NCBI RefSeq assembly: GCF_900177415.1
Contig: NZ_FXAF01000006.1
Location: forward strand, 830,001 to 894,000
Reading direction: 5' to 3'
DNA from: Xaviernesmea oryzae
GTDB lineage: Bacteria; Pseudomonadota; Alphaproteobacteria; Rhizobiales; Rhizobiaceae
Length of the DNA stretch: 64,000 bases
In this document: piece after piece, positions 46,224 through 56,368 of the stretch
Layout: the number at the start of each line of letters is the position of its first letter
Position numbering within the stretch: position 1 is the first letter of the stretch
Notes under the pieces: generated by a model
What the model saw: only the letters and a program-made list of their open reading frames with translations
Database searches by the model: none
What the model was told of the DNA's origin: nothing
Position numbers and translations under genes: made by a program

Positions 46224-46904
46224 ATGGCATTCGTCATGCAGCAGATGCGCGCGGTGATCGAACGCTTTCCGGATAGCGGCAACGGTTTCCGGCGCGAGAT
46301 CGAAGCTATCGAAGCCAATGTCGAGACGAACCCCCACATCTGCCTAGGCTTGGCACGCGGGCTGCTGGAAAGCTGCTGCAAGACAATCCAAGTGGAGCGA
46401 GGCGAGTCGATCAACCAAAACGAAGGCTTACCGGCGCGCGCCAAGCGTGAAATCGACAGAATTCGGCTTGGCTTTGACGGGCACCCGGATGCTCCCGCCA
46501 TTGAAACGCACCTAACAGCGCTGGCAACAGGATTGAACGATGCTGTCGCGGCGTTATCGCGTCTCTCCAATATCCAGGGCCTGCGCCATGGGGGTGCCGC
46601 CAATTGGGCGAATGCAACGAAGCGGCATGCCGCATTGCTCGCCTCCGCCGCTGATGCCTTATCTGCATTTTTGTTCGAGTGCCATCGTGAGGAACTTCAT
46701 ACGGCGGACGAGATCGTTCTGCGTTATGAAGACGAACCCGAGTTCAATACTTCCATTGATGAACAATGGCCGGTTGAAATCGCGGCTTATCGCTATGACG
46801 CAAGTGAAGTCCTGTTTTTGCTAGACCCTGATGCCTACAAGGCGGAGCTGGCGGGGTGGAAAGCTACACTTGCTGAACAGCCTGCTGAGGGCGAGGCACA
46901 ATGA
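46224..46904 (+). CDS. Abortive-infection-like protein within type I RM operon
   Basis: This is a 226-residue, mainly helical protein placed between hsdS and hsdR, 3 bp after hsdS and overlapping hsdR by 4 bp. The centre, [20 protein letters not shown] and [21 protein letters not shown], resembles the C-terminal domain of AbiC-like abortive infection proteins (LRNxxGxxHG pattern, here LRHGGA). Function in restriction is unknown. It might regulate or arm the system when restriction fails. The family assignment is by pattern only. Confidence 0.65.
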   Translation: MAFVMQQMRAVIERFPDSGNGFRREIEAIEANVETNPHICLGLARGLLESCCKTIQVERGESINQNEGLPARAKREIDRIRLGFDGHPDAPAIETHLTALATGLNDAVAALSRLSNIQGLRHGGAANWANATKRHAALLASAADALSAFLFECHREELHTADEIVLRYEDEPEFNTSIDEQWPVEIAAYRYDASEVLFLLDPDAYKAELAGWKATLAEQPAEGEAQ

Positions 46905-49900
46905 TAGATTACAGACAGCCCTCGTCTTCCTATTCTCTTGGCTTCCGCGAAGCCGCCGTAGAAAGCGCTGCCGTCGCGTGGTTGGACGTCGTGGGTTGGC
47001 GCACCCTCGACGGAACCTATCTAGCTCCCGATGGTCCCGGAGCGCCACGCGGTTCCTATTCAGATGTGGTGCTCCTCTCGCGTCTTGAGGACGCGCTTTT
47101 CAAGCTCAACCCCGATATTGGCTCAGACGGCATAACGGCGGCACTACGCAAAATTCAGGACGTCGAAAGCCAAGACTTGCTCGATCAAAACCGGCGCATG
47201 ATGCGGCTGATGCGAGACGGCGTCGATGTTGAAACCAATCATCCACAGCATGGCGTCATAACCCGCAAGGTTCGCCTCTTCGATCTAGAAAAGCCCGAGC
47301 AGAACGATTTCCTGGCTGCGAACCAGTTTACGGTGATGGAGGGCAAGGAGCATCGCCGGCTCGACATCGTGTGCTTCGTGAATGGAATGCCGCTCGCGAT
47401 TGTCGAACTCAAAGATGCGGTCAATGCCGACGCCACGCTGCTCAGGGCCTTCAACCAAATACAGACCTACAAAACCTCGATCCCGACCTTCTTCCGCTAC
47501 AATGGCGCAATCGTCATCTCGGATGGAATGGAGGCGCGGATTGGTTCACTCACAGCGGGCTTCGACCGTTTTGCGCCGTGGCGCACCGTTGATGGCCGCG
47601 ACGTCGCCGACAAAGGCGAAGCGGAACTCGAAACCATTATCAAAGGTGTGTTCCACCCCGACCGCTTCCTCGATCTTGTAATCAATTTCGGTGCTTACGA
47701 GGTACGAGATGGCGCGGCACGGGCGAAAAAACTCGCCGGCTACCATCAGTTTCACGCCGTCAACAAAGCTGTACGGGCGACCGAGAGCGCGACAGCGACC
47801 AGTTCCCACAAGGCTGGCGTCATCTGGCATACGCAAGGCTCCGGCAAGAGCCTGACCATGGCGTTCTACGCCTCCAAGCTGGAGCGTAGTGAACGGCTTA
47901 GGAACCCAACTGTCGTTGTCGTGACCGACCGCAATGACCTCGATGACCAGCTCTTCGGAACCTTTGCGGATCACCCCGACATCTTTCGCGTAACGCCGGA
48001 AAATGCGGAGGATCGGGAAGACCTGCGACAGAAACTCAACCGCGCTTCTGGCGGCATCGTTTTCACGACGATACAGAAGTTCGCGCCGGAGGGCGAAGCA
48101 CGCAACGACGTTATCAGCGACCGCGAGAACATAATCGTCATCGCGGACGAAGCGCACCGGACGCAATACGGACTAGGCGCCAGGATCGACAAGAAGACAG
48201 GTCAGACTCGATACGGCTTGGCCGTTCATTTGCGGGATATGCTGCCGAAGGCAACTTTCATCGGCTTCACTGGCACCCCCATCGAACTGGTCGGACGCGA
48301 TACCTATCAGGTATTCGGCGACGTCATTGATACTTATGACATTGCCCAGTCGGTCGAGGACGGCGCAACGGTTCCGATCTACTACACGGCCCGGCTCGTG
48401 CAACTGCATCTCGACGCAGATGCGCGGGCGGTTCTGGACGAGGGCTCCGACGAGCTGCTTGAAGGTGAAGAGGAAACCGAGCGCGAGCGGCACAAGTCTA
48501 AGTGGTCGCGGCTGGAAGCTGTTGCCGGAGCGCCCGAGCGGATCAAGATCGTCGCGGGCGATATCGTCTCTCACTTCGAAAGTCGTCAGGATGCGATGGG
48601 CGGCGGTAAGGGCATGGTCGTCGCCATGAGCCGCCGCATTGCGGTTGCGCTGTACGACGAGATTGCGAAGCTCCGGCCGGAATGGGCGCAAGGTGGCAGG
48701 ATGAATGTCGTCATGACCGGCAACGCGTCCGACCCGTCCGAATTCAAGCCGCATATCCGTAAGAAGAGCGAGAACAAGAAGCTCGCCAACCGCTTCAAAG
48801 ACCCTGACGATCCGTTCAATCTCGTCATCGTCCGCGATATGTGGCTCACGGGTTTTGACGCGCCATGCCTGCATACGCTCTATGTGGACAAGCCGATGCG
48901 CGGGCACGGCCTCATGCAGGCCATTGCGCGCGTCAATCGCGTGTTCGGTGAAAAGCCCGGCGGACTGATTGTCGACTACATGGGGCTCGGCGCAGAACTG
49001 CAACAGGCACTCGCGGCCTATAGCCAAACCGACCGGGAACAGACGGCGCGGGATCAGGAAATGGCGATCCAGCAGCTTGTTGCGCGCCATGAAGCCGTCT
49101 GCGATTTCCTCAGCGGCATCAACTGGCGAGACTTCTTTGAAGGTGATGCCGGCCGGCGACTCACCGTGCTGAAGCGGACCGTAGAGTATATCCTTTCGGA
49201 AGAAAGTGGACGAAAACGCTATCTCGATCTTGCCACGGCTCTGGCCAGTGCCTTCGCCCTTGGGGCTGGCACGCCGGAAGCCGCGCGCTTGCGCGAAGAT
49301 GTCGCCTTCATGCTCGCGGTTCGGGCCAATCTCGTAAAGTACACGGGTGGACGTACCCGTGATCGCCATGAAATTGAACTCGAGCTTTCTCAACTGCTGT
49401 CCCGTGCCGTGGTTGCGGACGGTCTATTGGACGTCTTCCGGGAAGCCGGGTTCGAGCAACCCAATATTGCGGTTCTCTCTGATGAATTCCTCGATGAAGT
49501 CCGATCGATGGAGCAGAAGAACCTTGCTATCGAGGCGCTGCGTCGCCTCGTCAATGGCGAGATTCTTTCCCGCGAGAAACAAAACGTGGTGGAGGCTCGG
49601 CGCTTCTCGGAACGGCTGGAGGAAGCCATTGCCCGATACCACAATAGGGCAATCGACAGCGTTCAAGTCATCCAGGAGCTAATCGATCTCGCCAAGGAAA
49701 TGCGGGCATCGCTTGGTCGCGGCGAAGACCTTGGCCTCGATGCCGATGAAATCGCGTTTTATGATGCGCTCGCCGAAAACCAATCGGCTATCGACGTGCT
49801 GGGCAGCAAGGGTCTGCGAGAACTTGCCCAAGAGCTCGTGCGGCGGATGAAACCTTTGGTGACCGTCGACTGGGCGGTGAAGGAAAACGTCCGTGCGAAG

Positions 49901-50023
49901 CTCCGTGTAGAGGTTCGCCGCCTGTTGCGACGATATGGTTATCCGCCAGACTTACAGCAATTGGCCACCGATCTCGTGATGGAGCAAGCCAACGTCGTCT
50001 GTGAGAAGTGGGTTAGCGACTGA
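46901..50023 (+). CDS. hsdR: Type I restriction enzyme motor/endonuclease subunit
   Basis: This is a 1040-residue protein with the normal HsdR layout. The N-terminal PD-(D/E)XK nuclease shows [22 protein letters not shown] near residue 155. The SF2 translocase has Walker [15 protein letters not shown] near 309 and DEAH box [11 protein letters not shown] near 413. Motif region FTGTPIEL follows, and a helical C-terminus contacts HsdM. It cleaves unmethylated DNA after translocation. Downstream by 6 bp is an HNH endonuclease gene. Confidence 0.95.
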   Translation: MIDYRQPSSSYSLGFREAAVESAAVAWLDVVGWRTLDGTYLAPDGPGAPRGSYSDVVLLSRLEDALFKLNPDIGSDGITAALRKIQDVESQDLLDQNRRMMRLMRDGVDVETNHPQHGVITRKVRLFDLEKPEQNDFLAANQFTVMEGKEHRRLDIVCFVNGMPLAIVELKDAVNADATLLRAFNQIQTYKTSIPTFFRYNGAIVISDGMEARIGSLTAGFDRFAPWRTVDGRDVADKGEAELETIIKGVFHPDRFLDLVINFGAYEVRDGAARAKKLAGYHQFHAVNKAVRATESATATSSHKAGVIWHTQGSGKSLTMAFYASKLERSERLRNPTVVVVTDRNDLDDQLFGTFADHPDIFRVTPENAEDREDLRQKLNRASGGIVFTTIQKFAPEGEARNDVISDRENIIVIADEAHRTQYGLGARIDKKTGQTRYGLAVHLRDMLPKATFIGFTGTPIELVGRDTYQVFGDVIDTYDIAQSVEDGATVPIYYTARLVQLHLDADARAVLDEGSDELLEGEEETERERHKSKWSRLEAVAGAPERIKIVAGDIVSHFESRQDAMGGGKGMVVAMSRRIAVALYDEIAKLRPEWAQGGRMNVVMTGNASDPSEFKPHIRKKSENKKLANRFKDPDDPFNLVIVRDMWLTGFDAPCLHTLYVDKPMRGHGLMQAIARVNRVFGEKPGGLIVDYMGLGAELQQALAAYSQTDREQTARDQEMAIQQLVARHEAVCDFLSGINWRDFFEGDAGRRLTVLKRTVEYILSEESGRKRYLDLATALASAFALGAGTPEAARLREDVAFMLAVRANLVKYTGGRTRDRHEIELELSQLLSRAVVADGLLDVFREAGFEQPNIAVLSDEFLDEVRSMEQKNLAIEALRRLVNGEILSREKQNVVEARRFSERLEEAIARYHNRAIDSVQVIQELIDLAKEMRASLGRGEDLGLDADEIAFYDALAENQSAIDVLGSKGLRELAQELVRRMKPLVTVDWAVKENVRAKLRVEVRRLLRRYGYPPDLQQLATDLVMEQANVVCEKWVSD

Positions 50024-50029
50024 GGCCTC

Positions 50030-50959
50030 ATGTCTTCCTCCGTAAAGATCGTGGTGGCGGTGACCGACGGCGACTGGTTTAATCAGTTGCGCCGCCAGCC
50101 TGATCTTGCAGAGGTGAATTTCTGGTCGCCATCGCCGAAGTCGTTCCGCGCGCTACAACCCGGCGAGCTGTTTCTGTTCAAGCTCCACGCACCAATCAAC
50201 ATGATTGTCGGGGGAGGTGTCTACGTATCCTCGACAACCATGCCGCTGTCGCTCGCATGGGAAGCATTTGGCGTTGCCAACGGCGTGAAGAGCCTCGCAG
50301 AAATGCGCTCCCGTATCTTGCGCTATCGGAAGATGGACCCTGCAACGGTTGGACCTATTGAGATCGGCTGTCGTGTGCTCACCCAGCCGTTTTTCCTTCC
50401 CGAGGATCGCTGGTTTCCGCCACCGCCATCGTGGTCGAAAAACATAGTTTCTTTCACAACATACGAGACTAGCAGCGCCGAAGGCTTGGCACTTTGGGAA
50501 GCCGTTCAGGAAGCAATGGCCGTGCAGACTCAGATGCCGGGGTTCGCCGAACCGCAAGCACGGTATGGCGAACCAACCCTCATCCGACCCCGTCTGGGCC
50601 AGGGAGCTTTCCGCCTCGTAGTGACAGACCTGTACGGGCGGCGCTGCGCGATCACTAGAGAACGAACGTTACCCGCTTTAGAGGCCGCTCACATTCGGCC
50701 CTACGCAGACGGCGGGGAACATTCACCGAGCAACGGCATCCTCATGCGTCGGGACGTGCATAGCCTTTTCGACCAAGGTTATGTCACGATTACGCCAACT
50801 CATCGTTTCGAGGTGAGCCGCCGTATTCGCGAGGAGTTCGAAAACGGGCGGCACTACTACGAACTGCACGGGTCAGAGATCGCGTTGCCCGCGCCGCCAA
50901 ATCAACAACCCGACATAGAAGCCCTACAGTGGCACAATGAACACCGCTTTCTCGGTTAA
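50030..50959 (+). CDS. HNH endonuclease with N-terminal PUA/EVE-like domain
   Basis: This is a 309-residue protein. Residues about 1-140 resemble a PUA/EVE-like base-reader domain (VVAVTDGDWFNQLRR, FWSPSPKSFRALQPGELFLF). Residues about 205-270 are an HNH nuclease: CAITRERTLPALEAAHIRPY, then NGILMRRDVHSLFDQGYVTI. The His, Asn and His are in place. Such fusions are predicted modification-dependent restriction enzymes that read an altered base and cut. It directly follows hsdR, so the operon could attack both unmethylated and hypermodified DNA. Confidence 0.82.
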   Translation: MSSSVKIVVAVTDGDWFNQLRRQPDLAEVNFWSPSPKSFRALQPGELFLFKLHAPINMIVGGGVYVSSTTMPLSLAWEAFGVANGVKSLAEMRSRILRYRKMDPATVGPIEIGCRVLTQPFFLPEDRWFPPPPSWSKNIVSFTTYETSSAEGLALWEAVQEAMAVQTQMPGFAEPQARYGEPTLIRPRLGQGAFRLVVTDLYGRRCAITRERTLPALEAAHIRPYADGGEHSPSNGILMRRDVHSLFDQGYVTITPTHRFEVSRRIREEFENGRHYYELHGSEIALPAPPNQQPDIEALQWHNEHRFLG

Positions 50960-51187
50960 GCGGATCAGTGAAATCCGGAAAGGAATGTCCTTACGCGACA
51001 GGGAAACGTGGCGTTGGGCTAAACTGAAACAGCCGATGCTCATTTGCGTCCGATTGCGCGTGCGCAGGTGATGGACAGCGTTTCATTGCGCTAGATCAGG
51101 CTGGTGAATATTATATAAGTATCTGATATTACTTGCGTTTTCAAGATGATTTGGTTAGTTTGAGTTGAGGCCAACAGGAGGTCTCAA

Positions 51188-52354
51188 ATGCCTAGCCTAC
51201 GTCTTACTCGCCGCGCCATTGACGACATTCCGTTCCCTGCCAGCGGCCAAATCCTTTACCGCGACACACTGCTTTCCGGTTTCGGGCTTAGGGTCGGCAG
51301 CCGCTCCAAGGTCTACTTCGCCGAAGGGCAGGTGAACCGAGAGACTCGCCGCGTCACCATAGGGCGCGCGGACCTATTTGCGCCGGAGGTGGCGCGCAAG
51401 AAGGCGCTCGCTTTGCTGGGGGAAATGGCCGAGGGCCGGAACCCGAACGAGGAGAAGCGCAAAGAGACGGTGGAGCGCGTCACGCTGGCCGTGGCCTTTG
51501 AGCGCTTCTTCGAGGCGCGCAACAAGCTGTCTCCGCACACAGTCACCAATTACGGGCGCACCGCCAAGCTCTACCTCAAGGCATGGCGCAAGAAGCCCAT
51601 GAACCAGATCACCCGGCAGATGGTGCTGGCCAAGCATCAGGAAATTGCCAAGGTCCACGGCGAGGTGACCGCCAACAATGCGATGCGGCACCTCCGGTCC
51701 GTCTACAATTTCATTGCTGCCACGCAGGACGATTTTCCGCCAAACCCGGTGCTGATCCTCTCTCAGGCACGGGCTTGGTATCGCGAGCGGCGTCGGCAGA
51801 CTTTGGTCACGGCGCTGGACCTGCCCATGTGGTGGAAAGCCGTCATGGCTGAACCGGATTATTCCCGCGATTTTCTGCTGACCGCGTTATTCACCGGAAT
51901 GCGCCGGGGCGAGCTGATGAAGCTGCGCTGGGAAAATGTGGACCTCGCAGCCCGCACCCTGCATCTGCCCACAACGAAAAACGGTGACCCGCTGAACCTG
52001 CCCTTGTCAGCATTCCTTGCGGACCTGCTGACCAAGCGGAAAGGACAGGCGGATGGGTCGCCTTGGGTGTTTCCAGGCCCCGGCAAGAACGGCCATCTGG
52101 TAGAGACCAAGAAATTCCTGCTCCGCGTCAGCACCGGCTCGGGCGTGAACTTCACGCTGCACGATCTGCGCCGCACGTTTATCACCATCGCTGAAAGCCT
52201 CGATGTTCCCTACTACGCGCTCAAGCGGCTCCTGAACCACCGCGCCAACGGCGACGTCACGGGCGGCTATATTGTCGTCAATGCCGAGCGGCTGCGCGGG
52301 CCGGTCGAACTGGTCGCGGCCCGGATATTGGAGTTGGCCAATGTCAGTCAGTGA
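51188..52354 (+). CDS. Tyrosine-type site-specific integrase
   Basis: This is a 388-residue phage integrase family recombinase. The N-terminal arm-binding domain (LSGFGLRVGSRSKVYFAEGQ) is of the P4-like/DUF4102 type. The catalytic residues are Arg in FTGMRRGELMKLRW near 237, the HxxR in LHDLRRTF near 324, His in LLNHRANGD, and the nucleophile Tyr in GGYIVV near 361. P4-type integrases usually target tRNA genes. The element junctions lie in a tRNA-Thr anticodon loop. Unusually, the gene is about 6.8 kb from the nearest end and not beside attP. GGAGG precedes ATG 51188. Confidence 0.93.
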   Translation: MPSLRLTRRAIDDIPFPASGQILYRDTLLSGFGLRVGSRSKVYFAEGQVNRETRRVTIGRADLFAPEVARKKALALLGEMAEGRNPNEEKRKETVERVTLAVAFERFFEARNKLSPHTVTNYGRTAKLYLKAWRKKPMNQITRQMVLAKHQEIAKVHGEVTANNAMRHLRSVYNFIAATQDDFPPNPVLILSQARAWYRERRRQTLVTALDLPMWWKAVMAEPDYSRDFLLTALFTGMRRGELMKLRWENVDLAARTLHLPTTKNGDPLNLPLSAFLADLLTKRKGQADGSPWVFPGPGKNGHLVETKKFLLRVSTGSGVNFTLHDLRRTFITIAESLDVPYYALKRLLNHRANGDVTGGYIVVNAERLRGPVELVAARILELANVSQ

Positions 52355-52853
52355 CTCCACTTATCTTGCTACTTTCAGTGATGGAGCAAGCGTGCTGGAA
52401 CGTGTTCTGCTCGCCATCATCGATGCCCAGACGCCCGGCGAAACCGATTGCCATCGGCATGAGCGATTAGACGCCGCGATGGTCGCGCTGATCGGGCCGG
52501 CGAAGCAGATTGAGCACGACTTGGAGCGCGCACTGCATTTTATGGCGCGGCAGAGGCAGCAGGATATCTGCGATGTCGAGATGCGTGCGCTGCGCTCCGG
52601 CTCAGGTGTCGCAGCTGGCGAAGCAAGAGCGGTTCCGGAATTGGCAAATGTCGCAGCGCGTGAGGTCCTGGGCTGTACCAGTGCAGCCGATGTGCAGGAG
52701 ACCGCCCGCGTCCTTTGCGAGATGTTCCGCAGGCGTCGTAATGTCAATCGCGTCGAGCCGGATCATGTCCGGGACAGGCTGAAAAGCGAGGCGGTTCAGC
52801 GCATACTCGTTGAACTTTCCGAGTGCGATATTCTCAGCATTCCCCGAAAATGA
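52341..52853 (+). CDS. Hypothetical 170-residue protein overlapping the integrase gene
   Basis: It starts at ATG 52341 inside the last codons of the integrase gene (14-bp overlap), so it is co-translated. It is soluble, mostly helical: LERVLLAIIDAQTPGETDC, RALHFMARQRQQDICDVEMR, then DVQETARVLCEMFRRRRNVN. Not recognised. Position suggests an accessory protein for integration/excision or regulation. Confidence 0.6.
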   Translation: MSVSDSTYLATFSDGASVLERVLLAIIDAQTPGETDCHRHERLDAAMVALIGPAKQIEHDLERALHFMARQRQQDICDVEMRALRSGSGVAAGEARAVPELANVAAREVLGCTSAADVQETARVLCEMFRRRRNVNRVEPDHVRDRLKSEAVQRILVELSECDILSIPRK

Positions 52854-52973
52854 TCCGCAGCTTATCAGATATTTATACCCGAAATCTTGGACGCAGTTGT
52901 ACGGGAAATGGTTGCCGCTTGAGACAACTTGCTACCCGTGCAACAATGGCTACGGATGAGTTGACAGCATCCA

Positions 52974-52989
52974 ACGGATGAACATCCGT
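52974..52989. promoter_or_regulatory. Candidate operator upstream of replication genes
   Basis: ACGGATG-AA-CATCCGT is a 16-bp inverted repeat. An imperfect second copy begins ACGGATG at 52952 and ends GCATCC at 52972, with TTGACA at 52961-52966 between its halves. It lies in the gene-free 52854-53130 stretch before the HTH/primase/VapE operon and may be where an element regulator binds. Confidence 0.4.
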
Positions 52990-53130
52990 GGCGGGTGACC
53001 TTGGGCACCGACCCTCTGGACCACACCCTTTAGGGGAAACTTCCCTGCCGTGTCCGCTGACCGCTGATTGTGACCGCTCGCCTGCACTTCCCTTTCCTGC
53101 CTTGGCGTGGCGCAATTGAGAGGTCCCACC

Positions 53131-53415
53131 ATGCGTGTGGAAACCATGTCACGTGCCCGGTTCGAGGGCGCAAGCACTTCCGTCGATACCCGCCAAACGA
53201 CCCTCCCTGAAAAGCTACTGACCACTGGTCAGCTCGCGACGCTGACAGGACTTAGTCAGTCCTACTTCGAGAAGGGCCGAATCTACGGGTATGGCCCCAA
53301 CTTCGTCCGCCTTCGGCCAGAATCCAGAAGCGGCGCGATCCGTTATCGTCCAGAGGATGTGCGGCGCTGGCTCCACGAACGCGAGTGCTCCCCGGAGGGC
53401 GCGGGCGATGAGTGA
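53131..53415 (+). CDS. Small AlpA/excisionase-like HTH protein
   Basis: This is a 94-residue protein with a winged-helix/MerR-like DNA-binding pattern: LLTTGQLATLTGLSQSYFEK followed by IRYRPEDVRRWLHERE, the arrangement of AlpA-type regulators and excisionases. AlpA proteins control integrase or excision in P4-like elements. ATG 53131 is preceded by GAGAGG. Its stop overlaps the primase-like start by 8 bp, so the HTH, primase-like and VapE genes form one operon. Confidence 0.75.
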   Translation: MRVETMSRARFEGASTSVDTRQTTLPEKLLTTGQLATLTGLSQSYFEKGRIYGYGPNFVRLRPESRSGAIRYRPEDVRRWLHERECSPEGAGDE

Positions 53416-54028
53416 GCCTCTGCAACCCAAGGCCGATGAAGCTTGGGCGTTCTCGCAGTTCATCGCCCCGGATGGGCCATACTATCTTGAGCGTATGAAC
53501 AGCGAGGGGCCGCCAAGCCCGGTCGCTAAGACATATCCGGCGAGTGATCCTGCCTCGTTCAAGAAGTTTGTAGAGGCGAATAACGGGTCGGAACTGAGGC
53601 GGAATCTCTACTTCTTGCCCAACGCCAAGTTTCTTTCCGGCAAGCGCCGGAAAGACAACCTCTCGCATGCGCAGTTCCTGCACGCCGATCTTGACTGCAA
53701 GGACTATCCCGGGACCCTCGACGAACAACAGAGCCGAATTATCGGGTTGCTGCTTGAACCGAAAGAGCGGCCCAAGGGCGTGCCTGAGCCGACCGCTGTA
53801 TGGTTCACCGGTGGTGGTTACCAAGCGATCTGGAAGCTTGACCAGCCGGTCGAGGTTAGCGTTGCGGAAGATTACAACAAGAGGCTTCTGGTCGCCCTGC
53901 AAGGTGGCCCCGGCACGCACAACGCCGACCGTCTCTTGCGCCTGCCCGGAACTGTGAACTGGTTGAACGCGCAAAAGCGCGAAGCCGGTCGCGAACCCGC
54001 ACTCTCATTCTGGATGACGAAACGATGA
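53408..54028 (+). CDS. Primase-like (RepB/AEP-type) protein
   Basis: This is a 206-residue protein. AQFLHADLDCKDYPGTL near residue 88 gives the DxD metal pair of archaeo-eukaryotic-type primases. PTAVWFTGGGYQAIWKLDQP has the SGGGxHxxW-like second motif with Gln in place of His. RLLRLPGTVNWLNAQKR is also typical of plasmid and phage RepB-like primases. It overlaps the VapE helicase gene by 4 bp, giving a primase-helicase replication pair as in satellite elements. Confidence 0.75.
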   Translation: MSEPLQPKADEAWAFSQFIAPDGPYYLERMNSEGPPSPVAKTYPASDPASFKKFVEANNGSELRRNLYFLPNAKFLSGKRRKDNLSHAQFLHADLDCKDYPGTLDEQQSRIIGLLLEPKERPKGVPEPTAVWFTGGGYQAIWKLDQPVEVSVAEDYNKRLLVALQGGPGTHNADRLLRLPGTVNWLNAQKREAGREPALSFWMTKR

Positions 54029-55710
54029 CCTACCTAGCGACCGCAAAGACCTACAGCATTGAAGACTTCAAACTCCCCGCACTGAAAGAGAAGGTGGCTT
54101 TGCCCGCCAAGGTCGGATCGACGGCGGTAGAACCGACCGAGATCGCGCCGGAGCCGCTGCCGGACAATCTCGGAGAGATCATCCCATCCGACCTGAACTG
54201 GGTGGAGGTGATCGTCACGGGCGACGACCCGCCCGGCAAGGCCTACCCCTCGCGGTCGGAGCGTATGATCGCATGCCTCTGCTGGATGCTTGCCAACGGG
54301 GTAAAACCCGGACATGCGCTCTCGATTCTGCTCGATCCGGCCTATGCTATCGGCGCCCATGTTCGCGAGAAGCCCAACGCACTCCGCTACGGCCAACGCC
54401 AAGTCGCGCGGGCACTTATGATGATCGAGGCGAAGCAGGAGGATTGGCCGGTCCTGAGCGACAAGTTTCAACCGTTTAAGGACCACCCGGCCAATATCCG
54501 CTACGCGCTGGCACGGCTGGGGATCGAGGTTCGGCGCAACCTGTTCTCGTTCATGAATGATGTCGAGGGAATGGGCTTGGAGGGGCGCGACCTGAACGAC
54601 GTTGCGGATATCCTCAGTAGCCGGTTCCAACTGGATTTTGAGTTCAAGGCATCTGTAGCGGCAATCAAGAGCGAGATCGTTGCCATTGCGCACGAGCAGG
54701 CTTTCCACCCGATTATCGACTACCTCGACGGTCTCGTTTGGGACGGCACGCCCCGCCTCGATACGATGCTGCACGACTATGCCGGCGCCGAGGATACAGA
54801 ACTAAACTGTGAGTTCGGCGCCAAATTCCTAATCGCGGGTGTGCGACGGGTCAGGCAGCCGGGCGTGAAGTTCGACACGATGCTCGTGTTCGAGGGAAAC
54901 CAAGGCACGGGCAAGTCGAGTTTTGCGGAAATTCTCGCCGTGCGCGACGAGTGGTTCTGCGGAAGCTTAAGCCTCAAGAGCGACGACAAGACCAAGGCGG
55001 AGTTGCTCGCCGGATCCTGGATCGTGGAGGTGCAGGAGATGGACGGTATTCGCAAGGCATCCACGCACGAACTGAAGCGGTTTCTCTCGACCCGGCGCGA
55101 CAAATATCGCCGTGCCTATGGCCGAGATGCCCGAACCTATCCGCGACAGTGCGTCATCGTCGGCAGCACGAACGACCAGAAGTACCTTTTCGACCAAACT
55201 GGCAATCGGCGTTTCTGGCCCGTGCGCGGCGGGGCCATCAAGCTCGACAAGTTGCGCGAAGACGTGGACCAGCTCTGGGCGGAAGCGGCTGCGCGCGAAG
55301 CGGCGGAAGAGTCCACCGTCCTTTCCGAACACTTATGGGAGACAGCGGCGGAATTGACCGATCTGCGCTTGATCGAGGACGCCTTCGCGACCGTCCTGAG
55401 CGACTGGTTTGGAGACAAGACAGGCCGGGTCTCAATGGACAGCGTCAAGCTGCTGCTCGGATTCGAGGGCGGTCGCCTGTCGACCATCGAAGTGCAGCGG
55501 ATCAAGGCCGAGATGGACCGCTTGGGCTGGGAGGAGAAAACCAACCGGCTGCACGATCTCTCACAACGGGAGAGGACGCAGCGGCGAGGCTTCGCCAAGG
55601 GCACCCAGGACGAGCGCAAGACGGAATGGCTGGCGCGGCGGGTCGAGAACGGGGTCGTGACCCTGTCTCGCGTAGACTATCCCGCCTCGGGCGAGGATTC
55701 GCCGTTTTGA
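54025..55710 (+). CDS. VapE-type P-loop helicase/primase-associated protein
   Basis: This is a 561-residue virulence-associated-E family ATPase. Walker A FEGNQGTGKSSFAEIL is near residue 288, the acidic Walker B region GSWIVEVQEMDG near 330. The family block STHELKRFLSTRRDKYRRAYG, VIVGSTNDQKYLFDQTGNRR and FWPVRGG follow. VapE proteins act as replicative helicases in phage satellites and integrative elements. It is last in the HTH-primase operon and is followed by repeat-rich DNA that may be an origin. Confidence 0.88.
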   Translation: MTYLATAKTYSIEDFKLPALKEKVALPAKVGSTAVEPTEIAPEPLPDNLGEIIPSDLNWVEVIVTGDDPPGKAYPSRSERMIACLCWMLANGVKPGHALSILLDPAYAIGAHVREKPNALRYGQRQVARALMMIEAKQEDWPVLSDKFQPFKDHPANIRYALARLGIEVRRNLFSFMNDVEGMGLEGRDLNDVADILSSRFQLDFEFKASVAAIKSEIVAIAHEQAFHPIIDYLDGLVWDGTPRLDTMLHDYAGAEDTELNCEFGAKFLIAGVRRVRQPGVKFDTMLVFEGNQGTGKSSFAEILAVRDEWFCGSLSLKSDDKTKAELLAGSWIVEVQEMDGIRKASTHELKRFLSTRRDKYRRAYGRDARTYPRQCVIVGSTNDQKYLFDQTGNRRFWPVRGGAIKLDKLREDVDQLWAEAAAREAAEESTVLSEHLWETAAELTDLRLIEDAFATVLSDWFGDKTGRVSMDSVKLLLGFEGGRLSTIEVQRIKAEMDRLGWEEKTNRLHDLSQRERTQRRGFAKGTQDERKTEWLARRVENGVVTLSRVDYPASGEDSPF

Positions 55711-56078
55711 GCCGACCCTGCTGCGACCGGGCCGTAACCCGTAACCCCAACACAAGCGCGGCAACCTTCTGAGCCGCGCCCTACAGCGGGGGGAGTGTAC
55801 TACTCCCCCTGCCGTCCTCGGAGCTTTCGGACCTTAAATTACGGTTACAAGTTACAGGGGTGACGACCCATGCCGTCCACTACGCTTTTGGTCGGCATGC
55901 CGGATGCGGCACGGGGCGCTCAGAACCGCCTCAGACGCCGTAGGAGGCATAGGCAGCGGCGGGGGCGGTTAGGCGTGGGCGTGCCTAAAGCGCGCCTGTC
56001 GGGCGCTCTGATGGCCAGCGGCGGGGGGTTATATGCGGCACGTTCGGTTTTGAGGCGCGTGAGGGTCGCGGTTGGGCA
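55711..56078. other. Gene-free repeat-rich stretch after VapE gene
   Basis: No credible gene is seen. The first 150 bp hold GTAAC repeats and a GGGGGAGT/ACTCCCCC hairpin (see the candidate origin). The rest is GC-rich, with open frames of low-complexity Arg-rich composition that look spurious. Confidence 0.6.
55733..55856. repeat. Candidate origin: clustered GTAAC/GTTAC repeats and hairpin
   Basis: CGTAACCC and GTAACCCC lie in tandem at 55733-55748. The reverse-oriented GGTTACA and AGTTACA lie at 55843-55856. Between them GGGGGAGT/ACTCCCCC (55789-55796, 55802-55809) forms a stem around GTACT. Inverted iteron clusters around a hairpin just downstream of a primase/VapE pair fit an origin of the excised element. 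No functional evidence. Confidence 0.4.
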
Positions 56079-56315
56079 CTACTCCATGCCCGCGCGGTCA
56101 ATCGATCGATCCGTCAGCAGGTCCGCAGTCGTTGTCTCGAGCGCTTCGGCGAACTTCGCGACAACCGTGATCGTTGGATTCCTGACCTGCCGCTCAATGC
56201 CGGAGACGTAGGTGCGGTCGATCTCTGCGCGGTCGGAAAGCTCTTCCTGCGAGAGATTCAGCCGTTTCCGGGCTGCCTTGATGTTTCGGGCCAGTATCGC
56301 GCAGACGTCTTCCAT
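56079..56315 (-). CDS. XRE-family HTH transcriptional regulator
   Basis: This is a 78-residue Cro/C1-type repressor made almost only of the HTH domain: LARNIKAARKRLNLSQEELS, DRTYVSGIERQVRNPTITVV, LLTD. It is divergent from a small membrane protein gene. The 115-bp gap holds a hyphenated palindrome at 56343-56368 that it may bind. Likely controls the element. ATG 56315 chosen over a TTG two codons earlier. Confidence 0.88.
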   Translation of the reverse strand: MEDVCAILARNIKAARKRLNLSQEELSDRAEIDRTYVSGIERQVRNPTITVVAKFAEALETTTADLLTDRSIDRAGME

Positions 56316-56342
56316 GCCCAAGATAGGGCAGATGTGTAGACG

Positions 56343-56368
56343 ATGAGACCACGGACTATGAGTCTCAT
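56343..56368. promoter_or_regulatory. Candidate XRE operator
   Basis: ATGAGAC at 56343-56349 and GTCTCAT at 56362-56368 form an inverted repeat with a 12-bp spacer, 28 bp upstream of the regulator start. A TTGACT box lies at 56391-56396 toward the divergent membrane protein gene. Confidence 0.45.

Noticed and set aside
55870-56211. Possible 113-codon gene after VapE
   Set aside because: Arg-rich low-complexity translation overlapping the well-supported XRE gene on the other strand.
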